Shown here in pieces: positions 26,096 through 34,276 of a stretch of DNA of 64,000 nucleotides (position 1 is the stretch's first letter; each line of letters starts with the position of its first letter). Source of the DNA: Bacillus sp. SB49 (GTDB lineage: Bacteria > Bacillota > Bacilli > Bacillales > Halobacillaceae); NCBI RefSeq assembly GCF_000469135.2, contig NZ_CP048117.1, positions 2,951,501 through 3,015,500 on the forward strand, written 5' to 3'. Below the pieces are notes generated by a model that worked only from the letters and a program-made list of their open reading frames with translations, did not search any database and was not told where the DNA came from. The position numbers and the translations under genes are program-made.

Positions 26096-27400
26096 TCAAG
26101 TGAGTCCGAATAAACGCGGCAGCACCATACTGATCCACGGAATGTATGTGATAAGCATCAAAGCAATAATTAAAGCTACGAACATTTTGGTCAGCGGCTT
26201 AAGAACCGATTCAATAGACACATTGGCGACACTGCATCCGACAAACAAAGCACTCCCTACCGGCGGGGTCATAATACCGATACACAGGTTGAACACCAGG
26301 ACGATACCGAAATGCACAGGATCCATGCCGAGCTGCACCGCAATCGGAAGGAAGATCGGTGTGAAGATCAGAACGGCCGGAGTCAAATCCATGAATGTTC
26401 CTACAATAAGGAGGATAATATTCATAATTAACAATATAATGATAGGATTCTCAGATGCCTGTAATAATAGATCTGTTATGGCTGTTGGTATCCCGGTAAA
26501 GGCCATGACCCAGGACATGATGGAGGAAGCTCCAACTAAAAACAGGACGATTCCGGTCATTACTACTGTTTCTGTCAGTATCCCAGGGATGTCCTTCCAC
26601 TTAATTTCCCGGTAAACCGCCGCCAGAATGACCGAATAAAGAACGGCCACCGCAGCCCCTTCCGTTGCAGTGAAAATTCCAGCGACTATTCCGCCGATAA
26701 CGATAACAATCAACAAAAGACTCGGGATAGCATCCAGGAATACTTTCACCCCCTGCGAAAAACTGGGGCGTTCTGCAACTGGATAGGATTGCTTCTTCGC
26801 AATGAAGTAAGCGACAATCATGACAGAAAGACCCATCAAGATGCCCGGCAGGTAACCTGCAATAAATAAAGCCGATATCGATGTTCCTCCACTGACCAGA
26901 GAGTAAAGGATTAAGACGCTGCTCGGTGGGATTAACAACCCTGCCGGAGAAGAGGCAATATTAACAGCCGCCGAATAGGATTTGTCATACCCCTCTTTCT
27001 CCTGCAGAGGCGTCATTACTTTACCAATGGCTGCTGCGGAAGCAACGGCAGAACCGGATATCGAGCCAAACAGCATGTTCCCGACAACGTTGGTGTGTGC
27101 CAAAGAGCCCGGGAGACGACCTCCGATCAGCTTGGCAAGATTGATCAACCGGATGGCAATACCACCGTTGTTCATAATGCTTCCAGATAAAATGAAGAAA
27201 ATGACGGCAAGCAGAGAAAAGCTGTTGATCCCCTGCACCATCTTCTGAGCTGCTGTAAATACAGCTACATCCATCGGGACGACCAGAAGAGCAGTAACAA
27301 AGGAGGAAACACCGATTCCTACTGAGATAGGAACACCGATGATTAATAGTAGAAAAAAAACACCAAAAAGCACGAGAGAAGCTTGTAGAGCTATATCCAT
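26096..27400 (-). CDS. dctM: TRAP transporter large permease
   Basis: Large (M) membrane subunit of a tripartite ATP-independent periplasmic-type transporter; it carries the substrate across the membrane with Na+. 434 residues with about 12-13 helices. Typical blocks: 'PISVGIGVSSF', 'SGSAVASAAAIGKVMTPLQEKEGYDKSYSAAVNIASSP' in parts and 'MDLTPAVLIFTPIFLPIAVQLGMDPVHFGIVLVFNLCIGIMTPPVG' in parts. GAGGTG precedes the ATG. Follows dctQ by five bases and precedes the GH31 gene by 23. Confidence 0.95.
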   Translation of the reverse strand: MDIALQASLVLFGVFFLLLIIGVPISVGIGVSSFVTALLVVPMDVAVFTAAQKMVQGINSFSLLAVIFFILSGSIMNNGGIAIRLINLAKLIGGRLPGSLAHTNVVGNMLFGSISGSAVASAAAIGKVMTPLQEKEGYDKSYSAAVNIASSPAGLLIPPSSVLILYSLVSGGTSISALFIAGYLPGILMGLSVMIVAYFIAKKQSYPVAERPSFSQGVKVFLDAIPSLLLIVIVIGGIVAGIFTATEGAAVAVLYSVILAAVYREIKWKDIPGILTETVVMTGIVLFLVGASSIMSWVMAFTGIPTAITDLLLQASENPIIILLIMNIILLIVGTFMDLTPAVLIFTPIFLPIAVQLGMDPVHFGIVLVFNLCIGIMTPPVGSALFVGCSVANVSIESVLKPLTKMFVALIIALMLITYIPWISMVLPRLFGLT

Positions 27401-27405
27401 ATTCT

Positions 27406-27888
27406 CTACACCTCACCTTTCAACTCTTGCTGATATTCTTTCAGCAGTAATAATTTATAAAGGACTACGAGCACCCCGCTGATCGGCATAATAGAATAAA
27501 CGTAACCCATCGGCAGATTCAGAATCGGAGTCGTTTGACTCATCGTGATGCTTACTACTTCCATCCCGCCTTTCACCATAATCAAAAGGGCAAAAGCAAG
27601 GATAAACAGATCATTGATGATACGAAGCATTAAACGCCGCTTCCCTTTAAACTTGTTCTTCATAAAGGTGATTGCTAAGTGTTGATTGGAACCAAAGGCA
27701 TAGGTGGCCCCGAGAATGGACGTCCATACAAGTAAAAAACGCAGCAGCTCCCCCGTGAACGTGCTGGGCGCGCTGATTAAGTAACGGCTGGCCACTTGCC
27801 AAAGGGCTCCAAGAACAAGCGCTATAGTAAAAACTGTTGTTACGGATAAAATTATGCGGTCTAATGTTTTTTTCACTTTATCTACCAT
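27406..27888 (-). CDS. dctQ: TRAP transporter small permease
   Basis: Small (Q) four-helix membrane subunit of the TRAP transporter, 160 residues. 'GELLRFLLVWTSILGATYAF' in the first half is the usual family block around helix 2. GGAG lies upstream of the ATG. It is separated from dctP by 219 bases that hold a hairpin and a cre-like site, but only five bases from dctM. Confidence 0.93.
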   Translation of the reverse strand: MVDKVKKTLDRIILSVTTVFTIALVLGALWQVASRYLISAPSTFTGELLRFLLVWTSILGATYAFGSNQHLAITFMKNKFKGKRRLMLRIINDLFILAFALLIMVKGGMEVVSITMSQTTPILNLPMGYVYSIMPISGVLVVLYKLLLLKEYQQELKGEV

Positions 27889-27986
27889 TGGTATCTCCTT
27901 CCTCCAATCTAACGCACCGTCAGCCCGTACTTCTTTTGGTTGAACCGAACTTCATATCCAACAAGTATCGTGTAACACACCATAAT

Positions 27987-28000
27987 TGAAATCGTTTTCA
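27987..28000. promoter_or_regulatory. cre-like site (CcpA) between dctP and dctQ
   Basis: TGAAATCGTTTTCA fits the catabolite-responsive element consensus TGNAANCGNWNNCA with 5-base inverted arms. It lies about 100 bases upstream of dctQ inside the operon. A roadblock or internal promoter here would let glucose shut off permease and catabolic genes. Confidence 0.65.
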
Positions 28001-28045
28001 TAAGTGCGTGGATTTTATTTATCAACAGATACCTTATGTAGGAAG

Positions 28046-28084
28046 CGTGAAAGCCTGACCGTTCTATACCATCAAGCTTTCACG
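28046..28084 (-). terminator. Intra-operon hairpin downstream of dctP (attenuating or mRNA-stabilising)
   Basis: Perfect 9-bp stem CGTGAAAGC / GCTTTCACG with a 21-base loop, starting 24 bases past the dctP stop. There is no T-run, so it is more likely an mRNA 3'-end stabiliser or a weak attenuator that raises binding-protein output relative to the permease. Confidence 0.45.
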
Positions 28085-28107
28085 TTCCAGTTAAACACTC
28101 CAAACAT

Positions 28108-29118
28108 TTATGGCTTTAATGATTCAATTTCTTCCATTACTTCAGCCATCTTCGGATCTTCTTTAAATGTATCGTGCATCGGTTGGACAGCTTCAATAAA
28201 TGGTGCCTTGTCTACATCGTAAAATTCCACGCCCATCTCTTCTGCTTCCTTCACCGCTTCTTCAATAGATTTATCCCACATTTCTGTATGGTATGCTGTT
28301 GCTTCCTGTGCCGCTTCCTGGAAGGCTTTCTGCTGATCTTCTGTCAGCCCTTCCCATGTTTCCTTGTTAATGATCAGAACATCAGGAATGATTGTATGTT
28401 CGTTGCGCGAGAAAACCTTTGCTACTTCTCCATGTTTTCCTGTCGTTAAGGCCGTTTCATTACTCTCGGCTCCGTCAACCACTCCTTGTTGAAGCGCCGT
28501 ATAAATTTCTCCGTAAGGCATCGGCGTCGGTGTACCTCCGAACAACTCCACCATTTCAATAGCACTAGGGCTGTCCATCACGCGTACCTTCACACCTTTT
28601 AAATCTTCCGGCTTTTCTATTGGTGTATCCTTTGTATAGAAACTTCTAGCACCGGAGTCAAAGTAACCAATTCCGATAAACCCTTTTTCTGCCGTCGATT
28701 GATATATACTATCCGGAACGTCCGACTCCATGACCGCCCGGTAATGATCTTTGCTTTCAAAAAGGTATGGAAGGGAGAAGATAGAGTAATCGGATGAGAA
28801 GCTCTCCAATGCTCCTGCACTTACCTTCGTCATATCCACCGCACCACTTTGCAGCTGCTCCAGGACTTCTTTCTCTCCACCAAGCACTCCATTGGCGTAA
28901 ATTTTCACTTTCACTTCTCCATTCGTCTTCTCATCTACAGACTCCGAAAATTTTTCCAAAGCTTTGTGTATGGAATGCTCCTCACTCATGTTATGTGCTA
29001 ATTTCAACTCTTTCGTTTTACTGCCGTTACCTGAAGCTTCCTCCGAATTACCACATCCTGCAAGAAGCAGCAAACTCCCAACCAACATTAATGACCAGAC
29101 CACAACCTTCTTCAACAC
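28108..29118 (-). CDS. dctP: TRAP transporter substrate-binding lipoprotein
   Basis: Extracytoplasmic solute receptor (DctP family) that would capture a uronate or uronate-containing sugar acid. A lipoprotein signal ends in LLLLAGC. Family blocks: 'LAHNMSEEHSIHKALEKFSE', the ligand-carboxylate region 'KGVKVRVMDSPSAIEMVELFGGTPTPMPYGEIYTALQQGVVDGAE' in pieces, containing the conserved Arg that binds the substrate carboxylate. About 336 residues. Start is GTG at 29118 or TTG at 29115; both are well spaced from GGGAG. First gene of the hexuronate operon. The receptor's Arg supports an acidic substrate. Confidence 0.93.
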   Translation of the reverse strand: MLKKVVVWSLMLVGSLLLLAGCGNSEEASGNGSKTKELKLAHNMSEEHSIHKALEKFSESVDEKTNGEVKVKIYANGVLGGEKEVLEQLQSGAVDMTKVSAGALESFSSDYSIFSLPYLFESKDHYRAVMESDVPDSIYQSTAEKGFIGIGYFDSGARSFYTKDTPIEKPEDLKGVKVRVMDSPSAIEMVELFGGTPTPMPYGEIYTALQQGVVDGAESNETALTTGKHGEVAKVFSRNEHTIIPDVLIINKETWEGLTEDQQKAFQEAAQEATAYHTEMWDKSIEEAVKEAEEMGVEFYDVDKAPFIEAVQPMHDTFKEDPKMAEVMEEIESLKP

Positions 29119-29159
29119 TTCCACTCCCTTTCCTATTCTGATGGCGCTTCCAAAACTTT

Positions 29160-29178
29160 GTTTGTTTACACAACAAAC
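29160..29178. promoter_or_regulatory. Palindromic operator of the hexuronate operon (probable ROK repressor site)
   Basis: Perfect inverted repeat GTTTGTT-TACAC-AACAAAC. It overlaps the -35 of the rightward ROK promoter and lies just downstream of the predicted start (about 29182) of the leftward dctP promoter, so one bound repressor would block both. TTTGTT half-sites are known for XylR-type ROK regulators. Confidence 0.75.
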
Positions 29179-29193
29179 TGTTAGCTATATAAT
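29165..29193 (+). promoter_or_regulatory. SigmaA-type promoter of the ROK regulator gene
   Basis: TTTACA (29165-29170), 17-base spacer, TATAAT (29188-29193). The -35 lies inside the palindrome at 29160-29178, predicting autorepression. Confidence 0.75.
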
Positions 29194-29217
29194 AAATTTA
29201 AAGATTGAATATTTCAA
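29189..29217 (-). promoter_or_regulatory. SigmaA-type promoter of the dctP-kdgK operon
   Basis: On the minus strand TTGAAA (29217-29212), 17-base spacer, TATTAT (29194-29189). Its -10 shares bases with the -10 of the oppositely directed ROK promoter, so the two promoters compete for polymerase. Confidence 0.72.
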
Positions 29218-29240
29218 GACTTTTTTGAAAGGGTTTTCAG

Positions 29241-30401
29241 ATGAATACAGCAGATGCTACTTATATCAAGGCTTTAAACAAGAGAATATTGATTGAAAAA
29301 ATTATTGAGAACCAGTCCATCTCTAGAATAGAGCTGTCGCGAATCACTGGTTTAAATCGCTCGACCGTATCTGCACAGATTAATCAAATGATGGAGGAGG
29401 AACTGGTGCTCGAACGTTCCCCGGATGTGTCGAGAGGCGGAAGAAAAGCGATTTTACTGCAGATGAATGAAAATGCAGGATTCACTATCGGTGTAGATAT
29501 CGACTATCCCAGCACTCAAGTACAAGTAACCAATTTACTTGGAAAGCCGATCCGTACTTACCATATTGAGATGAAAGAAAAAGGATCAGGAGAGAACATC
29601 GAGCACATCATAAAATCCCTACAGACGATTTCCAAGGAATGCAAAATTATGGATTCTCCAAAAGGTCTTGTTGGCATAGGGGTAGGCATCCACGGCATCG
29701 TCCATAATTCCAATGACGTGGTGTACACGCCGAAATTGGATTGGATCGACGTTGAATTAAAAGACGAAATGCAGAAACATTTTAACGTGCCGATATTCAT
29801 CGATAACAACGCAAACTTAACGGTGTATGCAGAGCAGGTATTTAACCATCCCCTGCCGGATTTATTTACCGTTACCATGTATTCAGGCATTGGACTCGGT
29901 ATATTGGAGAACAATCGAATCTATCGTGGATATCAGGGGTTTGCTGGAGAAATCGGTCATATGATCGTGGAAAAAGGCGGCCTGCCGTGCCCTTGCGGAA
30001 ATCAAGGCTGCTGGGAGCTGTATGCGTCGGAACGGGCGTTAATCAGAGCATTGAACGATAAAGGCGTTCCTATTGACTGTTTAACCACAATAGATGATTC
30101 CGTTTGGCAGGATCATCCTGAGCTTTTGACAAGGTTCCTCGATTACTTGGCGATTGGACTAAATAACATCATTAACATCTTCAATCCGCAAATTACAATT
30201 TTGAACAGCGAGTTCCTCCTCCATCACCAGGAACTGCTCGAACACCTGAAACAACGTTTGACATCTAAGATTAATAATTATGATGCGATTCTTACGTCTA
30301 CACTGGGTAAGGATGCCTGTTCCTTGGGAGGAGCCATGCTCGCGTTAAAAAATTACTATCAGGTAGAAACGCTGAACTTGAAGGCCTATAACTATTTTTA
30401 A
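29241..30401 (+). CDS. ROK family transcriptional regulator (XylR/NagC type)
   Basis: 386-residue regulator of the divergent hexuronate operon. An N-terminal winged helix-turn-helix (residues ~13-60, 'SRIELSRITGLNRSTVSAQIN') precedes a ROK domain with 'FTIGVDIDYPSTQVQVTN', sugar-site 'FIDNNANLTVYAE' and the zinc motif CPCGNQGCWE (about residues 249-260). It lacks the clear kinase catalytic context expected of ROK enzymes with an HTH. GAAAGGG lies before the ATG. Ligand is presumably a uronate or pathway intermediate (inferred from context). Confidence 0.93.
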   Translation: MNTADATYIKALNKRILIEKIIENQSISRIELSRITGLNRSTVSAQINQMMEEELVLERSPDVSRGGRKAILLQMNENAGFTIGVDIDYPSTQVQVTNLLGKPIRTYHIEMKEKGSGENIEHIIKSLQTISKECKIMDSPKGLVGIGVGIHGIVHNSNDVVYTPKLDWIDVELKDEMQKHFNVPIFIDNNANLTVYAEQVFNHPLPDLFTVTMYSGIGLGILENNRIYRGYQGFAGEIGHMIVEKGGLPCPCGNQGCWELYASERALIRALNDKGVPIDCLTTIDDSVWQDHPELLTRFLDYLAIGLNNIINIFNPQITILNSEFLLHHQELLEHLKQRLTSKINNYDAILTSTLGKDACSLGGAMLALKNYYQVETLNLKAYNYF

Positions 30402-30474
30402 TCCAGGACGCTGACATATGGAGGTGGCTGACGTTACAGGAGAACTGCCCGACATTCCCATAAGCGGATCCATA

Positions 30475-30505
30475 AAAAAGCCAGCCGTTCAGGCTGACTT
30501 TTTTT
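30475..30505. terminator. Terminator between convergent ROK and GNAT genes
   Basis: 10-bp stem with one mismatch (AAAGCCAGCC / GGCTGACTTT), flanked by an A-run and a T-run, so usable from both sides. Confidence 0.8.
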
Positions 30506-30506
30506 G

Positions 30507-30926
30507 CTATAAAGTCTTCTTAAATACAAAACTAACTTGATCATAGCCCATTTTATCCATGTAAAACCGGTGGGCGTCTTTGCGCTGGAGACCGGATGAA
30601 AGAGCCACACTCTCATACCCTTCTCCAACAGCCCAGTGATGGACGGCGTTTAACAGCTTCTCGCCACAGCCTTTCGAACGGTGCTTTTCGTCCGTCACCA
30701 AGTCACACACCCACACGAATCGTCCATAGTAGAGTGTCGTCATCGGTTTCACTCCCGCAACGGCCACGAGCTTTTCGTCTTCCATCCACGCAAAAAGACG
30801 GTAGCGGTCCACTCGCTGCGCTTCTGTCACCAAATCGAGGTAAGCGGATTCGGTAAGATGAGTCCGGAGCTGTTTCATGACGGGAAAAGCAGCGATAATC
30901 TCCTGTTTGGAAACCAATTCTTTCAC
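30507..30926 (-). CDS. GNAT family N-acetyltransferase
   Basis: 139-residue acyl-CoA-dependent acetyltransferase. Motif A is visible as 'VCDLVTDEKHRSKGCGEKLLNAVHHWA' in pieces with the acetyl-CoA pyrophosphate loop R-x-x-G-x-G/C as RSKGCGEKLL; 'AHRFYMDKMGY' is the usual C-terminal block. Substrate unknown. The frame begins at an ATG directly abutting AAGGAGG; the GTG two codons later (30926) has proper spacing and is preferred. It lies 11 bases past the SDR gene and shares its transcript. Confidence 0.88.
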   Translation of the reverse strand: MKELVSKQEIIAAFPVMKQLRTHLTESAYLDLVTEAQRVDRYRLFAWMEDEKLVAVAGVKPMTTLYYGRFVWVCDLVTDEKHRSKGCGEKLLNAVHHWAVGEGYESVALSSGLQRKDAHRFYMDKMGYDQVSFVFKKTL

Positions 30927-30937
30927 CTTCATCCTCC

Positions 30938-31681
30938 TTATCTCAAATAGCCGCCATTGTTCAGATCGAACGTCGCACCAGTATAGTGCCTGGCCTTCTC
31001 CGACAAAAGAAAAACGACCGTATCTGCCACATCCTCAGGAAGAACCGGCGTATCAATCAGTTCACTTGCCAAATACTCCTCCACTCTCCATGCAGGGATT
31101 TGGCTCATCATCGGCGTCTGAACGATGGTCGGGGCAACTGCGTTAACCCGGATGTACGGAGAGTAATTGATCGCACAGCTTTTTGTTAAGCCGATCAAAG
31201 CGGCTTTCGAGAGACCGTAAATGGCATCCGTGCTGCCGTCCAAAGCGGATACACTCGACAGGTTGACGATCGATCCTCTCCGCTTCGACTCAAATAGACA
31301 TTTACCGAAGAACTTGGAAAAATACACCGCCCCTTTAATATTGATATCAAGCACGCGGTCTATTTCCTCCGGTTCATATTGCATAATGTTTTTTGCAAGA
31401 TAAATGCCGGCATTGTTGACTAAACCGTTCGTATCTGGATGTTCTTCTGTAACGTACTCAAAGAACTTCTCCACATCTTCATATTTACTTATATCCAGTC
31501 GATAGGTATACAGACGTTCCTTACCTCCCATGGATTGTTTCAAATCATACAATGCGTCCTCCTTGATATCACAAGCAATGACGGCGGTCTGTTCCTGAAG
31601 ACAATGGTTAACAATTGCCTTTCCGATTCCGGAGGCAGCACCAGTGACAATGACTTTTCCACTATTCCACACACGTTCCAT
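30938..31681 (-). CDS. SDR family oxidoreductase
   Basis: 247-residue NAD(P)-dependent short-chain dehydrogenase. 'VTGAASGIGKAI' nucleotide site, 'NNAGIYL', catalytic Ser in 'NLSSVSALDG' and Tyr/Lys in YGLSKAAL, 'VNAVAPTIVQTPM' C-terminal part. Substrate not deducible; the position beside the uronate operon hints at sugar or sugar-acid metabolism. AGGAG sites precede the ATG. Its promoter region contains two direct repeats (31711-31756), suggesting specific regulation. Confidence 0.9.
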   Translation of the reverse strand: MERVWNSGKVIVTGAASGIGKAIVNHCLQEQTAVIACDIKEDALYDLKQSMGGKERLYTYRLDISKYEDVEKFFEYVTEEHPDTNGLVNNAGIYLAKNIMQYEPEEIDRVLDINIKGAVYFSKFFGKCLFESKRRGSIVNLSSVSALDGSTDAIYGLSKAALIGLTKSCAINYSPYIRVNAVAPTIVQTPMMSQIPAWRVEEYLASELIDTPVLPEDVADTVVFLLSEKARHYTGATFDLNNGGYLR

Positions 31682-31710
31682 CTCCTACTCCTGTATGTAA
31701 TAAATTATCA

Positions 31711-31756
31711 AAATTGGTAAACACCATCATTATACTATCTCCAAAATTGGTTTACA
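31711..31756 (-). promoter_or_regulatory. Promoter of the SDR-GNAT operon with paired operator-like repeats
   Basis: On the minus strand TGTAAACCAATTTTGG (31756 down) and TGTTTACCAATTTTGA (31724 down) share 13 of 16 bases and start 32 bp apart (three helical turns). Between them is TATAAT with a TGTAAA -35 16 bases upstream, partly inside the first repeat. The half-sites resemble GntR-type GGTAAAC boxes; the regulator is not known. Confidence 0.5.
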
Positions 31757-32016
31757 TTTATTTTTCTGAAAAATATTTCAGGAAAATATATCCTATTAAT
31801 CTTAATGAAGAGAGCATCTTCCTTAAAAAGCTCAAACGACGAGTGGAAAGAGCCCATTCATAATGAGAAGAACAGCTATATCTAAATAGTAGTTCTGCAG
31901 AAAACAGGATTTATAAATGAAAGACATTAAAAGACCGTCCTCTCATATCAGGAAGACGGTACATAGTTTATAATTTAATGGCTCGAATAACCGTTTTCTC
32001 CGGCACCTATCTTTTT
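31757..32016. other. AT-rich spacer without a gene
   Basis: No supported reading frame. A weak interrupted hairpin at 31934-31960 (ACCGTC / GACGGT) is the only candidate terminator for the beta-propeller gene that ends at 32017. Otherwise I see nothing in it. Confidence 0.4.
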
Positions 32017-33087
32017 TTATTGTTGAGGGGTAAAGGTGACCAGCCTGCTGTTTTTTAAATCTGCAACCAGTATGTCTCCGTTTGGAAGAACAGTAATATC
32101 ATGCGGGATTTTCATTGCTCCTTGACCAGACCCCCATTCACCAAACCGTTCTAAAATTAGGCCTTGTTGATTCATGATGACAACTTGATTGGATCCTTTC
32201 CCTCCATTCTCATATAATTCATTCCCGCCGTCAGCAATATAAATCTTGCCATCTGAACCTGCATCAATACCAAAAGGCCGTCCCAGTTCGTCCTGGGTCC
32301 AGGTTTCTATATAATTCCCATCCTTCGCAAAAACCTGTACTCTCGCATTGCTCCGATCAGCTACATAGATGCGTCCATTTTCATCATGTGTGATACCGTG
32401 AGGAAGATGAAATTCCCCAGATTTCGTTCCCCTTTCATTACGTTCCCACTCAAGTTTTCCATTTTTATCAAACTTAACAATCCTGTTGTTACGGTACCCA
32501 TCGCTGACCACGAAAGATCCGTCGTCCATAACGGTAACATCCGTCGGGCGAGCAAACGTGTACGCATCCATTCCAGTAGGAAATCCCGGAAGAACGTTAC
32601 GTATGCGGAGAGCAGATTCCATATAAAACGGGTAATCAGAACCAAATGTCCGTATCATTTCCCCACTAGAATTGAATTGAAAAACTTTGTTTTGGAGAAT
32701 ATCTGTAATCCAAACATTATCCTTGGAATCGATCTCAATTCCATGAGGAGACTGAAATATGTTTCTCCCCCATCTTTCCTTCACTTCCTTCGTCTTTCCG
32801 TCAAGTACGATAACAGCAGGTTCTTCTACTAAGGACTTGTCACCAAAAGAAGAGCTTCCCCGATGTAAGTAATAAATATCTCCCTTTGAGTTGACGGCAA
32901 CTCCGCTGGCCTCTCCCGCAAGCTGTTTGTCGCTCTCTGTTCTCGGCCATAATACCTCGTTATCATAGAAAGAAGCAGCCTCTTTTGGTTCAATAGATCT
33001 TTTGTATATAGGTTCTATATTTCCCATTCCCCACCATAGGAAAACGGCACATATAGAAATAACTAGAATGATAATGTATCTTTTCAT
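32017..33087 (-). CDS. NHL-repeat six-bladed beta-propeller protein, membrane-anchored or secreted
   Basis: 356 residues: an N-terminal hydrophobic segment (residues 4-20) and then about six NHL-type blades, with recurring 'PHGI...DNVWITD', 'GSFVVSDGYRNNRIVKFD', 'PHGITHDENGRIYVADRSNARVQVF' and 'PHDITVLPNGDILVADLKNSR' patterns. The blades have the peptidyl-amidating-lyase-like layout of extracellular propellers. The signal anchor puts it outside the membrane. Function unknown; no lipobox. GGGGGAG precedes the ATG. Standing alone between two clusters, it has no operon partner. Confidence 0.82.
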   Translation of the reverse strand: MKRYIIILVISICAVFLWWGMGNIEPIYKRSIEPKEAASFYDNEVLWPRTESDKQLAGEASGVAVNSKGDIYYLHRGSSSFGDKSLVEEPAVIVLDGKTKEVKERWGRNIFQSPHGIEIDSKDNVWITDILQNKVFQFNSSGEMIRTFGSDYPFYMESALRIRNVLPGFPTGMDAYTFARPTDVTVMDDGSFVVSDGYRNNRIVKFDKNGKLEWERNERGTKSGEFHLPHGITHDENGRIYVADRSNARVQVFAKDGNYIETWTQDELGRPFGIDAGSDGKIYIADGGNELYENGGKGSNQVVIMNQQGLILERFGEWGSGQGAMKIPHDITVLPNGDILVADLKNSRLVTFTPQQ

Positions 33088-33185
33088 TTTTTCTCCCCCT
33101 GTCTTTTCCCCTTACCTACTTTAGCGGGCCAAAGAGAATATTACGACAGGCTGCGGTTTTAATTTATCTAGGACCAGAGACGTAA

Positions 33186-33234
33186 AAAGAAGAGAGCGGA
33201 TTCCTCTATTTCTAAGGAAACCGCTCTCTTCTTT
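33186..33234 (-). terminator. Terminator of the LacI-controlled sugar cluster
   Basis: Long hairpin: AAAGAAGAGAGCGG / CCGCTCTCTTCTTT (14 bp) plus TTCCT / AGGAA above a single A-A mismatch. It overlaps the last gene's stop codon; the A-run on the left gives a short U-run. Confidence 0.88.
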
Positions 33235-34276
33235 ATTTCACCGGCACCCGGCCAGTCACTTTCACCACTTTTCCCGTCTCACTCGCTTCCAGGGCGGACA
33301 GGATCACTTGCAATGATTTTCTACCTTCTTCCCCGGTAATCAAAGGTTCACGATCATGAAGGATGGAGTCAACGAAATGATCGATTACATGGGTCGTCGT
33401 CTGACCGCCTTCCTCATTCGTCTGGATTTTATCCAGTTCGAAGTTCAGGACTTCTCCGTTCTTGTAGCGGATTCGGAAGGAATAGTCCGGGTCGTTCTCA
33501 AGCTCCATGACCCCCTTCTCGCCGTATAAGACGGTAGCATTGTCCCCGCCGGCAACGTAGGACCAGCTGGCAGTCAGTGTCCCGATGATACCACTGTCCA
33601 TCTTCAGGATACAGACGGCGTTATCATCCACTTCGGTGTTCTCTTTGGCAGTCGTCTGGACGAATGCACTTATTTCATCGACTTCACCGAGCAGGTAGCG
33701 GATCAGGTCCGCTTTATGGACGCCGAGGTCCCCCATCGCGCCGACGAACGCTTTCTCTTTATCGAAGAACCAGCTGTCTGCGCCGTCGATGCTCCAATTT
33801 TCCGGACCGCCGTGGCCGAAGGTCGTCCGGAAGCTGTAGATTCTGCCGAGCTCTCCGTCCTCAAGCATCTGCTTCGCTTTCTGGTGCGAAGCGACGAAGC
33901 GCTGGTTATGAGCGACCATCAGCTTCTTCCCGTTTGCTTCGGCAGCGGTGATCATCGCCTGTGCTTCCTCGCTGGATACAGCCATCGGCTTTTCACAGAG
34001 GACATGCTTCTTCGCTTCCAGGGCAGCAATGGTTACAGGGGCATGCAGAGCATTCGGGAGGCAGACGCTGACTGCATCTATATCCGCCCGCTTCAACAGT
34101 TCTCTGTAATCGAAGAACGCCTCGGCGCCGTATGATTCTGCTACAGCCAGCGCCCGGTCGTTGATGACATCACAGACCGCAGCGATTTCTACATTCGGAT
34201 TCTTTTTATATTCCGGCAGGTGGCGCTTTTGTGCAATACTGCCGCAGCCGATGACTCCAACTCTGATCTTATTCAT
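33233..34276 (-). CDS. Gfo/Idh/MocA family oxidoreductase
   Basis: 347-residue NAD(P)-dependent sugar dehydrogenase. Rossmann motif 'VGVIGCGSIAQKRHLPEY' at the N-terminus, the family signature 'CEKPMA' and the 'MVAHNQRFVASHQKAK' catalytic-region block with 'DLGVHKADLIRYLLG' (GxHxxD catalytic site as DLGVHKADL). A sugar substrate is expected. It overlaps the preceding gene by four bases (ATGA) and ends the cluster. It differs strongly from its neighbour, so the two are not a recent duplication. Confidence 0.93.
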   Translation of the reverse strand: MNKIRVGVIGCGSIAQKRHLPEYKKNPNVEIAAVCDVINDRALAVAESYGAEAFFDYRELLKRADIDAVSVCLPNALHAPVTIAALEAKKHVLCEKPMAVSSEEAQAMITAAEANGKKLMVAHNQRFVASHQKAKQMLEDGELGRIYSFRTTFGHGGPENWSIDGADSWFFDKEKAFVGAMGDLGVHKADLIRYLLGEVDEISAFVQTTAKENTEVDDNAVCILKMDSGIIGTLTASWSYVAGGDNATVLYGEKGVMELENDPDYSFRIRYKNGEVLNFELDKIQTNEEGGQTTTHVIDHFVDSILHDREPLITGEEGRKSLQVILSALEASETGKVVKVTGRVPVK

